From Sulfurimonas sp. HSL1-2 (GTDB lineage: Bacteria > Campylobacterota > Campylobacteria > Campylobacterales > Sulfurimonadaceae), in NCBI RefSeq assembly GCF_039645565.1, contig NZ_CP147914.1, positions 1,175,573 through 1,239,572 of the forward strand: DNA of 64,000 nucleotides. Reading direction: 5' to 3'. The notes under the pieces are model-generated. The model was not told where the DNA came from, searched no databases, and saw nothing but the letters and a program-made list of their open reading frames with translations. This document shows, in pieces, positions 47,946 to 57,571 of the stretch. The position numbers were made by a program, and so were the translations under genes. How positions within the stretch are numbered: position 1 is the stretch's first letter; every line of letters starts with the position of its first letter.

Positions 47946-49292
47946 ATGTTTTCCCACCCACGCCCTTTGACCGCCGTTGCGGCAGCGCTTTTGCTGCTCT
48001 CCCTGGGCGGTTGTACCCCCAAAATGCTCCAAGACACGGCATCCGTCGCGCTGCTGCCCCCTCCGGCGGGGGTGGAGGACCTTCAGCGCTTTCCCCAGCA
48101 GATCGATCCCTATCTCATCCGGCTGAACGAGCGCAATGCTACCCTCCCGGTCCAAAGCGCGTATAAAACCGAATACTACAAGGTGTGGCAGGACGATTAC
48201 GTCCCCGAGGTGCTGGAGGATGCCAAATGGCCCTTTGACGTCTACCGCCCGGAAAACGCCTACGGGCAGAACCTCCAGCCCCTCTCGCAGGCGTGGTTCT
48301 ATGCGATGCTGCGCGAAGCGGACTGGCAGGCGTACGGCAGCACTGCCGGATGCGCCGTGGCACTGCACCGTTTGGACCTTCGCAACTTCCCGACGCACAA
48401 GCCGCTGTTTCACGACCCCTCGGTAGCGGGGGAGGGGTTCCCGTTTGATTACCTGCAGAACAGCACCGTTTTTGCCGGCGAGCCGCTCTACCTTTCGCAC
48501 TACTCAAAAAGCGGGGCATGGGCCTACGTCCTGACCTCCTACGCGACGGGCTGGGTCCCCTCCGAACGTATTGCACCGGTCGGCGGGGCAGAACGGGAGA
48601 TACTGCAGGCGCAGCCGCTGGTAGGTCTGCTTGAAGACCGGATGCCGATCCACTCCCTCCGGGGGCAGTATATGTTCGAAGGGTATGTGGGCATGGTCCT
48701 GCCGCTGCAGCAAAAAAGCGCGGCACAGTGGCGTGTCGACCCGGCGGGCCATGCCGGTACGGCGGAAATCCCGCATGATGCGGCGGCCGTACTCCCCATG
48801 ACGTTTACGCGTGAGAATATGCGGCGGGTCATCACACCGGTGATGCAGACAACCTACGGCTGGGGCGGCCTCTACGGCGAGCGGGACTGCTCCTCGACAC
48901 TGCGGGACATCTTCGCCCCATTCGGCCTCTGGCTGCCGCGCAACTCCTACAAGCAGTCCCGGGTGGGGAAGGTCGTCTCCTTCGAAGGCCTTGACGACGC
49001 CGCGAAACTGGCCAGGATCGCTGCCGAGGGCAAGCCCTTTGAAACACTGCTCTACCTCAAGGGGCACATCCTCCTCTACCTGGGGATCTACGACGGCGAG
49101 CCGGCGGTCCTGCATACGGTCTGGGGCGTCAAAACTGTTGACGACGAGGGGAATTTCGGCCGGCACATCATCGGGAAGACCGTCATATCATCCCTGCGTC
49201 TCGGGCATGAACTGGAAGGGTACAGCGACGAATACTCACTGCTGCATAAAGTGGAAAGTATGAATTTCGTTTTCGAACAGGAGGAGGAGTAG
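47946..49292 (+). CDS. Lipoprotein with SH3 and NlpC/P60 (C40) peptidase domains
   Basis: 448 residues. A lipoprotein signal ends in the lipobox LGGC. Central SH3-like segments (YAMLREADWQAYGSTAGCAV region and WAYVLTSYATGWVPSERI) precede a C-terminal NlpC/P60 domain with Cys315 in YGERDCSSTLRDIFAPFG and His374 in LKGHILLYLG. The family cleaves peptidoglycan stem peptides. It likely acts in the periplasm, tethered to a membrane. It ends at a perfect 7-bp hairpin shared with convergent dapD. The upstream repressor may control it, though the spacing also allows simple neighbourhood. Confidence 0.88.
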   Translation: MFSHPRPLTAVAAALLLLSLGGCTPKMLQDTASVALLPPPAGVEDLQRFPQQIDPYLIRLNERNATLPVQSAYKTEYYKVWQDDYVPEVLEDAKWPFDVYRPENAYGQNLQPLSQAWFYAMLREADWQAYGSTAGCAVALHRLDLRNFPTHKPLFHDPSVAGEGFPFDYLQNSTVFAGEPLYLSHYSKSGAWAYVLTSYATGWVPSERIAPVGGAEREILQAQPLVGLLEDRMPIHSLRGQYMFEGYVGMVLPLQQKSAAQWRVDPAGHAGTAEIPHDAAAVLPMTFTRENMRRVITPVMQTTYGWGGLYGERDCSSTLRDIFAPFGLWLPRNSYKQSRVGKVVSFEGLDDAAKLARIAAEGKPFETLLYLKGHILLYLGIYDGEPAVLHTVWGVKTVDDEGNFGRHIIGKTVISSLRLGHELEGYSDEYSLLHKVESMNFVFEQEEE

Positions 49293-49310
49293 GTACCGCG
49301 GAGGCGGTAC
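49293..49310. terminator. Perfect hairpin between convergent C40 lipoprotein and dapD genes
   Basis: GTACCGC and GCGGTAC pair exactly around a GGAG loop, directly after the stop at 49292 and before the end of dapD at 49316. There is no T-run, so bidirectional termination is inferred from structure and place. Confidence 0.55.
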
Positions 49311-49315
49311 GCTGC

Positions 49316-50512
49316 TTAGTGAAGGTCGGCGTTGAGCTTGACTTCGCGGCGGGAGCGCAGGGCGACCATCTCGCCGGTAAAGGAGTCCTGGCGGTAGTGG
49401 ATGCCGTTGAGGCCCGCGAGATCTTTTCCTTTGAACCAGTCGCCTTCGAGTTCGACACCCGGGTTGGCGGCTTTGATCTTTTCGAGCTCTTCGTATTCGA
49501 TGAGGAACTTCGTCCCTTCGAGGATCGCGATGCCCGCATCGATGATACAGCCGTCGCCCAGCGGGATGCCGCAGACGGAGTTGGCGCCGAGGAGGCAGTT
49601 CTTGCCGATGGAGATAGGGTTGCCGTCGGTGCCGCTGAGGACGCCGAGAATGGATGCGCCGCCGCCAACGTCGGAGCCGTCACCGACAACCGCGGAGCTT
49701 GAGATACGCCCTTCGACCATGCTGACACCCGTCGTACCGGCATTGAAGTTGATGTAACTTGCTCCCGGCATAACGGTCGTACCGGCATGCAGCTGGGCAC
49801 CGAAGCGGACCTTGGACGTTTCAAGGATACGGGTATTGTCCGCCGGGATGATGTGCTGCAGGAAGCGCGGGAACTTGTCGACGAAATCAACATGCGGGTA
49901 CTGGCCGGAGAATTTGAGTTCGATTTCATTTTCACGGAGCCAGTCGAGTTCGATCGGCTGACCGTCGCTCCAGGCGACGTTCGGCAGGGCACCGAAGGCA
50001 CCGCCCAGGTTGATGCTGCGCAGGGCGACTTTGCCCAGGGACATCGCATAGAGTTTCAGGTAGGTGGCTTCGACGCTCTGGCACGGCGCATCGTTGAAGA
50101 TAAAGACGACGCGGAACTCGCCGTCGCGCATGCCGCTCTCTTTGATCTGGTTGTACAGCGCCGAGATCACCTGGATGTTCTTGTGAGCATCACCGTAAGC
50201 CTCGTCCGCGTAGGGCGTGAAAGCGTTCAGACAGCTCTCGAGGAACGGCAGAGTCACTTTACAGATCGCCTCGTCGCCGCTGATATCTACCGGGCAGCCG
50301 CTCTCGCCGAGCGCCTCCATGAAGATGGCTGCACTGCCGAAGTTTTCATTCCAGTTGACGACCGGATAGGTCGCCTGCAGGATCTTGTCGGTGTTCAGCT
50401 GGCCGAAATCGACCCGGCAGATACCGAAGGCGACCGGCGCCTTGTACCCTTTGCCGTTTTGAATGTCAGCCACTTTGGCCTTGAATGCGTCTGCAGTTTC
50501 AATCATTTCCAT
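49316..50512 (-). CDS. dapD: Tetrahydrodipicolinate N-succinyltransferase DapD
   Basis: 398-residue, long-form DapD of the Campylobacterota type, catalysing succinylation of tetrahydrodipicolinate in lysine/diaminopimelate synthesis. The C-terminal left-handed beta-helix is seen in hexapeptide-like repeats (VRFGAQLHAGTTVMPGASYI, GVSMVEGRISSSAVVGDGSD, SIGKNCLLGANSVCGIPLGD). AAGGAA precedes the ATG at 50512. It stands alone between convergent and divergent neighbours. Confidence 0.93.
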   Translation of the reverse strand: MEMIETADAFKAKVADIQNGKGYKAPVAFGICRVDFGQLNTDKILQATYPVVNWNENFGSAAIFMEALGESGCPVDISGDEAICKVTLPFLESCLNAFTPYADEAYGDAHKNIQVISALYNQIKESGMRDGEFRVVFIFNDAPCQSVEATYLKLYAMSLGKVALRSINLGGAFGALPNVAWSDGQPIELDWLRENEIELKFSGQYPHVDFVDKFPRFLQHIIPADNTRILETSKVRFGAQLHAGTTVMPGASYINFNAGTTGVSMVEGRISSSAVVGDGSDVGGGASILGVLSGTDGNPISIGKNCLLGANSVCGIPLGDGCIIDAGIAILEGTKFLIEYEELEKIKAANPGVELEGDWFKGKDLAGLNGIHYRQDSFTGEMVALRSRREVKLNADLH

Positions 50513-50628
50513 AGAGCAGGTTCCTTGAATTTTTTCGGAATTTTAACACAGACCAGCTCTGATAACCCTGCATCTGCGTCGTTGGGAAGATTTTCTAAGG
50601 CGCGTATTAAGCCGTATTGTTGATGCAA

Positions 50629-50665
50629 AACCGAAGCTCTCGGTTAGAAGTTGCGGTGTTATACT
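50629..50665 (+). promoter_or_regulatory. Inverted repeat and -10 box before the ankyrin-htpX unit
   Basis: AACCGA-AGCTC-TCGGTT (50629-50645) is a perfect 6-bp inverted repeat, followed by TATACT at 50660-50665, 20 bases before the ATG of the ankyrin gene. The repeat occupies the -35 region and could be an operator. Confidence 0.4.
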
Positions 50666-50684
50666 TTCGCAAAGGATTGAAGCA

Positions 50685-51164
50685 ATGAGCAACTGGTCGA
50701 CGCTATTACAGTCGGATGATTACCTGGGAGTCAAAAAGTATCTGAAAGAGGGTGCCGACGTCAATGAAAAGAGCGAGCACGGCGAATCCGTCGTCTCGCA
50801 GGCCCTTCGGCTGCGCTGCAGCGATGAGCTGCTTGAGCTGCTCGTCGCATCGGGCGCGGACCTTTTCGATGCCGACGACGAGGGGGTAAGCGTTTTCGAT
50901 GTCGCCATCACCTACAACAACCCGATGATGGTCCAAAAGCTGATCGACGAAGGGATCGACGTCAATGAAACCCGGCGTTCGAGCGGATTCACCCCGCTGA
51001 TGGCCGCGGTCTGCTATAACCGCAAGGCGATCGTCGAAATGCTGATGTCGAACGGGGCGAACACCGCCATCAAAGACAAGCTGGGACTCACCGGTGCCGA
51101 TTACGCCCGCAAAACCCACCGCAAGCAGATGCTCGGTCTCCTGGGAGAAGAGGAGGGCGCGTGA
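50685..51164 (+). CDS. Ankyrin-repeat protein
   Basis: 159 residues, no signal peptide, composed of about four ankyrin repeats; clear examples are [39 protein letters not shown] and [20 protein letters not shown] followed by [20 protein letters not shown]. It probably acts as a cytoplasmic protein-binding module. The gene overlaps htpX by one base (TGATG), which suggests it supports or regulates the membrane protease, but this is inference. Confidence 0.85.
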   Translation: MSNWSTLLQSDDYLGVKKYLKEGADVNEKSEHGESVVSQALRLRCSDELLELLVASGADLFDADDEGVSVFDVAITYNNPMMVQKLIDEGIDVNETRRSSGFTPLMAAVCYNRKAIVEMLMSNGANTAIKDKLGLTGADYARKTHRKQMLGLLGEEEGA

Positions 51165-52036
51165 TGGAACAGGCCAAGACCGTCTTTCTGCTTTCGTTCC
51201 TGGCCGTGCTCTTTGTTATGCTCGGCGGCTACTTCGGCGGGGTGACCGGTGCGCTCATCGGGCTGCTCCTGGCCAGTGGCATGAACTTTTATGCCTATTT
51301 CTACTCGGACAAAATGCTGCTGCGGCACTACCATGCCGAACCGGTCACGCCGGAACAGAACCCGCGGCTCTACCGTATCATCAGCTCCCTGGCGCACAAG
51401 GCAGGGCTGCCGGTCCCGGCAATGTACATCATTCACGAGGCAACCCCGAACGCCTTTGCGACGGGGCGTGACCCCGAGCACGCGGCCGTCGCCATCACCG
51501 AGGGTCTGCTGCGGATGCTCGACGACGAAGAGGTCGAAGCCGTCATGGCCCACGAACTCTCCCATGTCAAGCACCGGGATATGCTTATTGCCACGGTGGC
51601 GGCCTCCATCGCCGGGGCCATCGCGATGATTGCCAACATGATGCAATTCGGCGCCATGTTCGGCAACAACCGTGACCGCAACCCCATCGTCATGATCGTC
51701 CTTTCGCTGCTGCTGCCGGTGGCTGCCAGCGTGATCCAGATGACCATAAGCCGCTCCCGTGAGTTTATGGCGGATGCCGGTGCCGCGCGGATCACCGGGC
51801 ACCCTGAATGGTTGCAGCGGGCCCTGCGCAAACTCGAAACCTACAATGCCCGCGGCAGCGTCCGGGGCGCGACCCCGGAAAACGCGCATCTTTTCATTGT
51901 CTCCCCCTTTAACGGAAAACAGCTCTCCTTCGGGGAACTGTTCCGCACCCACCCGACGACGGAGCAGCGCATCGCCCGCCTGGAGTTGCTCAAAGCAGAG
52001 GGCACGACCCGGCGTTTCGAACGTCATTACCGCTAA
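51164..52036 (+). CDS. htpX: Zinc metalloprotease HtpX (M48)
   Basis: 290-residue membrane protease that degrades misfolded membrane proteins. N-terminal helices (about 7-24 and 27-46) precede the zinc site His130-Glu131-x-x-His134 in [11 protein letters not shown]; the third ligand Glu is in [14 protein letters not shown]. Two further hydrophobic segments lie between. The ATG at 51164 has AGGAGG upstream; an in-frame GTG at 51161 is less well spaced. Coupled to the ankyrin gene. Confidence 0.95.
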   Translation: MEQAKTVFLLSFLAVLFVMLGGYFGGVTGALIGLLLASGMNFYAYFYSDKMLLRHYHAEPVTPEQNPRLYRIISSLAHKAGLPVPAMYIIHEATPNAFATGRDPEHAAVAITEGLLRMLDDEEVEAVMAHELSHVKHRDMLIATVAASIAGAIAMIANMMQFGAMFGNNRDRNPIVMIVLSLLLPVAASVIQMTISRSREFMADAGAARITGHPEWLQRALRKLETYNARGSVRGATPENAHLFIVSPFNGKQLSFGELFRTHPTTEQRIARLELLKAEGTTRRFERHYR

Positions 52037-52221
52037 AAAAGCTTCTCCTGACGTTCGTTCTCGAGCGGCTTGCGCTTCTCCTTGCTCAACCACTCTTCGA
52101 GCAGGTGCTCGACGACCTTGCTCAGGCTCATTTTATAGCGCTGACGCGCATATTTCATGCTTTCGTTCCAGACCTCTTTATCGACGATGAGTGAACGGGT
52201 TATCTCGTTTTTCGGCTTCAT
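52033..52221 (-). CDS. Orphan ribbon-helix-helix-like DNA-binding protein
   Basis: 62 residues. An N-terminal strand ([14 protein letters not shown]) followed by two helices ([20 protein letters not shown] and [12 protein letters not shown]) has the spacing of a ribbon-helix-helix (MetJ/Arc/ParD-type) domain. The tail is charged. No toxin gene adjoins it on the same strand; its end overlaps the convergent htpX gene by 4 bases. The ATG at 52221 is preferred over an in-frame TTG at 52233. Two 9-bp direct repeats lie over its promoter. Confidence 0.6.
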   Translation of the reverse strand: MKPKNEITRSLIVDKEVWNESMKYARQRYKMSLSKVVEHLLEEWLSKEKRKPLENERQEKLF

Positions 52222-52237
52222 GATATCATCCAATATT

Positions 52238-52258
52238 AATTATATACAAAATTATATA
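52238..52258 (-). promoter_or_regulatory. Tandem 9-bp repeats over the promoter of the RHH gene
   Basis: AATTATATA occurs at 52238-52246 and again at 52250-52258 (12-base period); on the minus strand each contains TATAAT, so one or both serve as -10 boxes. Ribbon-helix-helix proteins often bind short tandem repeats, so autoregulation is plausible. Confidence 0.45.
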
Positions 52259-52344
52259 GTAATTTTCAGGATACGTCAAACCGGGGCTGACGGTTAAAGC
52301 CTTTTTAAAAGAGGGGAGAATAGAATGGTTGGCAAGGAGTGTCT

Positions 52345-52722
52345 ATGAACCTGTCCAACGTTATTTCCGGCTTCTTTATCATCCTCGCACTGACGACGAA
52401 CTTCGGTTTCTTTTACGGGGATCCGACGGTCATTGCCGAGCACAGCCGGTATGAGCTTTTCGCGGCGATTATCTTCAACCTGATCGCCACCGTCTACAAA
52501 CTGGGGGACAAGACGCAGATCGGAGCCGTTTTGCTGGCCACGAGTCTCGTCGCCGACATTCAGCTGATCAGCTCCGCATCGGTCTGGGCTTTCGGCGAGT
52601 ATGTCGTCGGCATGAATACGGAGGTGGTCGTCGCCATCATCTCCCTTTCGGGCGGGGCCATGATCGCCAATATCGTTTCCGTCATCCTCTTTACGGCGGA
52701 AACCATCAAATCAAAGCGCTGA
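52345..52722 (+). CDS. Small membrane protein of the DUF6394 type
   Basis: 125 residues with four predicted TM helices (about 5-21, 36-50, 58-77 and 92-116). The wording LSNVISGFFIILALTTNFGFFYGD and NLIATVYKLGDKTQIGAVLLATSLVADIQL fits a family that I recall next to K+ channel genes in this phylum (moderate certainty). AAGGAG precedes the ATG at 52345. It is separated from the channel gene by 4 bases, suggesting one functional unit, for example an auxiliary subunit. Confidence 0.6.
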   Translation: MNLSNVISGFFIILALTTNFGFFYGDPTVIAEHSRYELFAAIIFNLIATVYKLGDKTQIGAVLLATSLVADIQLISSASVWAFGEYVVGMNTEVVVAIISLSGGAMIANIVSVILFTAETIKSKR

Positions 52723-52726
52723 GGCC

Positions 52727-54427
52727 GTGGACAATACCGCGCTATTCCTGATCATCCGGCGCCTCCGGGTGCCGATGTTCGTCCTCATTACGACCTTCGC
52801 CATCTCCATCCTGGGGATGGTGCTTATCCCCGGCGTGGACGAGCAGGGGAAGGCGTACCACCTGAGCTTTTTTGACGCCTTCTATTTTGTCACTTACACC
52901 GCTTCGACGATCGGTTTCGGGGAGACGCCCTATACCTTTACCTACCCGCAGCGGCTCTGGGTCTCTTTTTCCATCTACCTCTCCGTCATCGGCTGGTTCT
53001 ATGCCATCGGCGCCATCGTCGCATTGATGCAGGACAAGGTACTCGCGTCCCAGATCGACCTGGCGAAGTTCAGGGGCAAGATCCACAATATCCGTGAACC
53101 GTTTATCATCTTTGTCGGCTACAACCTGCTGGCCAAAAGCATCATCCGCAAACTGAGCGACGAGGGGATACAGTCCGTCGTTATCGAGAACGACGCGATG
53201 CGGATCGATGAGATGGTCCTGGCCAATTACACGCTGGAGATCCCGGCGCTGCACGGCGACATCAACGACCCGGACGTCCTGCGCATGGCCGGCATCAACA
53301 AGCCGCAGTGCCAGGCGGTCGTTTCGCTCTCCAGCGACGACGCGATGAACCTGCACACGGCGATGGCGGCAAAACTGCTCAACCCCAGGGTGAAGGTGAT
53401 CGTCGAGGCGACGTACGAGGAGTATGCGGACAACCTCAATACGATCGGGATCGAGATCGTCGAGAACCCTTTCAAGATCGTCGCCAAACGGCTCTACATG
53501 GGTCTGCGTGCGCCATCCCTGCTGATGCTGGAGCAGTGGATCTACGGAGAACCGCTGCAGCTGCACCCGCGGGACATGATCCCGACCGAGGGCAAGTATA
53601 TCGTCTGCGGGTACGGGCGGATGGGCAAAGCGCTTCGCATCGCACTCAAGCGCGCCGGCATCGAGTACGTCTTTATCGAGACGAATCCGAAAAAAGTGCG
53701 CCAGCTGCGCAAGGACGACGTCCATATCATGGTCGGCGAAGGCCAGGACAAAAGGCTGCTGCTTGAAGCGGGCGTCAAAGAGGCCTCCTGCATCATCGCG
53801 GGCATGAACGACGACTTTATCAACCTGAGCATCGTCATGGCGGCGAAGAAACTCAATCCGGGTATCTTCACCATCGCCCGCCAGAACAACATCCATGACG
53901 ACAGCGTTTTCAAGGCCGCGGACATCGACCGGGTCACCATCGTCAAGAACCTGCTGATCAACCAGACCTACATTGCCATTGCGCGGCCGCTCAGCGAGCG
54001 TTTCCTGCAGCTCATCAAAAACAAGGGTGCGGAGTGGGGCGACGGTCTTATCATGACACTCAAACAGATCATCGGTGATAATCCGGAGAAGCTGGAGACG
54101 GCCGTGGACGAGGAACACGCCTATGCGCTCTGCCGCCACCTTGAGAAGGGACGTGCGGCGCCACTGGAAATATTGCTCCGCAGCCGCAGGGATCACCGCT
54201 ACTGCAACCAGGCGGTTGCGCTCTACCTGCGGCGCGGCGATGAGGATTTCCTGCTCCCGGACCCGGACATGCCTCTTCAGATCGGCGACCAGCTGCTCTT
54301 TGCCGGGGACAGGGAGTCATTCGAGGATATCGCCTACAGTATGGAGAACCTCTATGAACTCGAATATGTCCTCGAAGGCAAAAGCTGCGCGACTTCGGTG
54401 AGCTGCCGTCTCCATACGGGACGCTGA
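52727..54427 (+). CDS. Potassium channel with two RCK/TrkA domains
   Basis: 566 residues. Two membrane helices (about 15-36 and 77-101) flank a pore loop with the selectivity filter TIGFGE at residues 61-66. The cytoplasmic part has two Rossmann-type RCK N domains (IIFVGYNLLAKSIIRKL near 124 and YIVCGYGRMGKALRIAL near 287) and a C-terminal RCK-C domain ending around residue 545. It is likely a ligand-gated K+ channel. GTG start at 52727 with GAGG just upstream. The stop is one base from the convergent metallophosphoesterase stop. Confidence 0.88.
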   Translation: MDNTALFLIIRRLRVPMFVLITTFAISILGMVLIPGVDEQGKAYHLSFFDAFYFVTYTASTIGFGETPYTFTYPQRLWVSFSIYLSVIGWFYAIGAIVALMQDKVLASQIDLAKFRGKIHNIREPFIIFVGYNLLAKSIIRKLSDEGIQSVVIENDAMRIDEMVLANYTLEIPALHGDINDPDVLRMAGINKPQCQAVVSLSSDDAMNLHTAMAAKLLNPRVKVIVEATYEEYADNLNTIGIEIVENPFKIVAKRLYMGLRAPSLLMLEQWIYGEPLQLHPRDMIPTEGKYIVCGYGRMGKALRIALKRAGIEYVFIETNPKKVRQLRKDDVHIMVGEGQDKRLLLEAGVKEASCIIAGMNDDFINLSIVMAAKKLNPGIFTIARQNNIHDDSVFKAADIDRVTIVKNLLINQTYIAIARPLSERFLQLIKNKGAEWGDGLIMTLKQIIGDNPEKLETAVDEEHAYALCRHLEKGRAAPLEILLRSRRDHRYCNQAVALYLRRGDEDFLLPDPDMPLQIGDQLLFAGDRESFEDIAYSMENLYELEYVLEGKSCATSVSCRLHTGR

Positions 54428-55549
54428 TCAGACGATATCGAGCACGCCGATCTCGCTGGGGGCCAGTACCCGCAGCGGCGGCCCCCAGTAGCCTGTCCCC
54501 CGGCTGACGTAGATCTGTTTTTTCTCATCGACACGGTAGAGTCCCGCAAGGTAGGGCTGATCGATCATCACCAGCAACCCGAACGGGAAAATCTGCCCGC
54601 CATGCGTATGGCCGCTGAGCATAAGGTCATACTCCTTGTGCTGCATGATCCGCGTGCTTTTGGGCTGATGGGCGAGGACGACGGTTTTAAGGGCGGAATC
54701 GCACTGTGAAAAGGCCGCTTCGACATCGTAGGGCATGACGCCCATGCGTTTCGAGATCAGGTCATTGATGCCGACGAGGTTGAAGCGGTCGGCAATGCGT
54801 ACGCTTCGGTTGTCAAGCACGGTGATACCGAGGACATCGCGCAGGTGGGCGACAATCTCCTCCACGCCGTGAAAATACTCGTGATTGCCGGTAATAAAAA
54901 AAGTCCCGAATCGCGACTGCAGGGATGTAAGCGGCTGCAGCATCTCGGCGACATGTTCGATCTTGCGGTCGACGAGATCGCCCGTAATGACGACCATGTC
55001 CGGGCGCAGTGCATTGATACGCTCCACGCACGATGCCATGAACTCCCTGCGGATCGCCAGGCCGACGTGGACGTCACTGAGCTGGACGATGCGGAAGGGT
55101 TCGGCATCCGCCTCACCGAGCGAGATACGCTCAAAGCGCAGCATCGGCCGGCGAAGCCCGCCGATGAGGCCCCCGAAAAGGTAGCTGACCGCGGCGATGA
55201 TCATGGTGAGATCAAAGCCGATCTTGATGAAGCGTCGGCGTTCGGGCTGAAAAGGGATGCGCTCGGCCGCGGTATGCATCAGGTCGTAGACGAGGGCGAC
55301 GAAAAAGAGGATAAAGGTGATGCCGACGCTGCTGCTAAGCAGGTAGTAGAGTATCGGCGAATCGGGCAGAAGGTGGGTCAGCGTCTGAAAGACAAAAAAG
55401 ACCTCGACGACGAAAAGAGTGAGCGCAATCGATTTCCACGTAGCCGAAGCACCGAAGTGAAGCCGCCGGAAGAAACGCCGGTAGACGTAGAGGTTCAGCG
55501 CACCCATGACGGCGGTGAAGACAAAGCCGAAAAGCAAAAAGCGTATCAT
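54428..55549 (-). CDS. Membrane-anchored metallophosphoesterase
   Basis: 373 residues: about four N-terminal TM helices (to residue 120), then a calcineurin-like phosphoesterase domain with the full metal-binding set DVHVG, GDLVDRK, GNHEYFHG, LAHQPK and SGHTHGGQIFPFG. The arrangement matches YkuE/YaeI-like enzymes, some of which hydrolyse UDP-diacylglucosamine or act on cell-envelope phosphoesters; the substrate here is unknown. Its ATG overlaps the CinA-like stop by 4 bases. Confidence 0.88.
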   Translation of the reverse strand: MIRFLLFGFVFTAVMGALNLYVYRRFFRRLHFGASATWKSIALTLFVVEVFFVFQTLTHLLPDSPILYYLLSSSVGITFILFFVALVYDLMHTAAERIPFQPERRRFIKIGFDLTMIIAAVSYLFGGLIGGLRRPMLRFERISLGEADAEPFRIVQLSDVHVGLAIRREFMASCVERINALRPDMVVITGDLVDRKIEHVAEMLQPLTSLQSRFGTFFITGNHEYFHGVEEIVAHLRDVLGITVLDNRSVRIADRFNLVGINDLISKRMGVMPYDVEAAFSQCDSALKTVVLAHQPKSTRIMQHKEYDLMLSGHTHGGQIFPFGLLVMIDQPYLAGLYRVDEKKQIYVSRGTGYWGPPLRVLAPSEIGVLDIV

Positions 55550-56286
55550 GCTATCTGGTAGGCGATCTCTGCGTCGTGCAGGAAGTCGGTGAAGAGTGCA
55601 AAGGCATCATCAACGGCAGGGCTTTCACTGCCGGCGACGGAGATCTCGACACGGGGGACACCGTCCCGCAGCATCGGAAGCGAAGAGAACTCGATCGCCT
55701 CGGGTACTTTTTTCATCACGTCGATGAGCGTATTCTCGCTCGTCTCTGCAATCAGTGTCTTTCGAAAAACGTGTTTTTGCCGGGAATAGTGCCCTTTGAT
55801 GGCAGCTTCGATCATCGGGTGTGCCATTTCAGGGAAACCCGGGACGAAAAAGTACCGGTGCTCCAGGGCGAACCCGGACATGTTGTTGACGGGGTTTTTG
55901 AGCAGGGTTACGCCGACGGGCAAGTCCGCCATATGGATACGATGCGGACGGGCTTCGTCGCCGAAGCGCTCGATGATGTCCTGTTCGAACTGAAAATGGC
56001 GCCGCAGCGGTTGGCCGGTAAAGACCTTGGCCGCGATGGGGCGGGTGAGATCGTCCGGGGTGGAGCCGATCCCGCCGAAGCTGAAGAGCACGGCATCGGG
56101 GTCGGCGAGAATCATCCGGTAGGCCGCTTCGATGAGTACGGCATCGTCCTTGATCACCATAGAGGCGAAAAGGGTGTGCCCGTACGCTGCCAGCGCTTCT
56201 TTGAGGAAGGTGAAGTGTTTGTCGTTCCGACGTCCGTTGAGGATCTCGGTGCCGATGATGACGGCATAAAAATGTGGCGTATTCAT
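55546..56286 (-). CDS. CinA-like MoCF/molybdopterin-binding domain protein
   Basis: 246 residues, with a competence/damage-inducible CinA N-terminal domain: VIIGTEILNGRRNDKHFTFL, FSFGGIGSTPDDLTRPIAAK and FVPGFPEMAHPMIEAAI. The C-terminal amidase domain of full CinA is absent. Full CinA acts on NAD breakdown products (ADP-ribose pyrophosphatase and NMN deamidase); the short protein may keep the pyrophosphatase part only, which is inference. It lies between adk (50 bases) and the metallophosphoesterase. Confidence 0.82.
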   Translation of the reverse strand: MNTPHFYAVIIGTEILNGRRNDKHFTFLKEALAAYGHTLFASMVIKDDAVLIEAAYRMILADPDAVLFSFGGIGSTPDDLTRPIAAKVFTGQPLRRHFQFEQDIIERFGDEARPHRIHMADLPVGVTLLKNPVNNMSGFALEHRYFFVPGFPEMAHPMIEAAIKGHYSRQKHVFRKTLIAETSENTLIDVMKKVPEAIEFSSLPMLRDGVPRVEISVAGSESPAVDDAFALFTDFLHDAEIAYQIA

Positions 56287-56336
56287 AGGGGTATTATAGC
56301 GTCTAAGAAGGGAAGGGCGGGGCTGCCGCCCGGCGC

Positions 56337-57567
<1,231 letters not shown>

Positions 57568-57571
<4 letters not shown>

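Noticed and set aside
52033-52722. Toxin-antitoxin module
   Set aside because: The RHH-like protein has no small toxin-like gene beside it on its strand; the divergent neighbour is a four-helix membrane protein.
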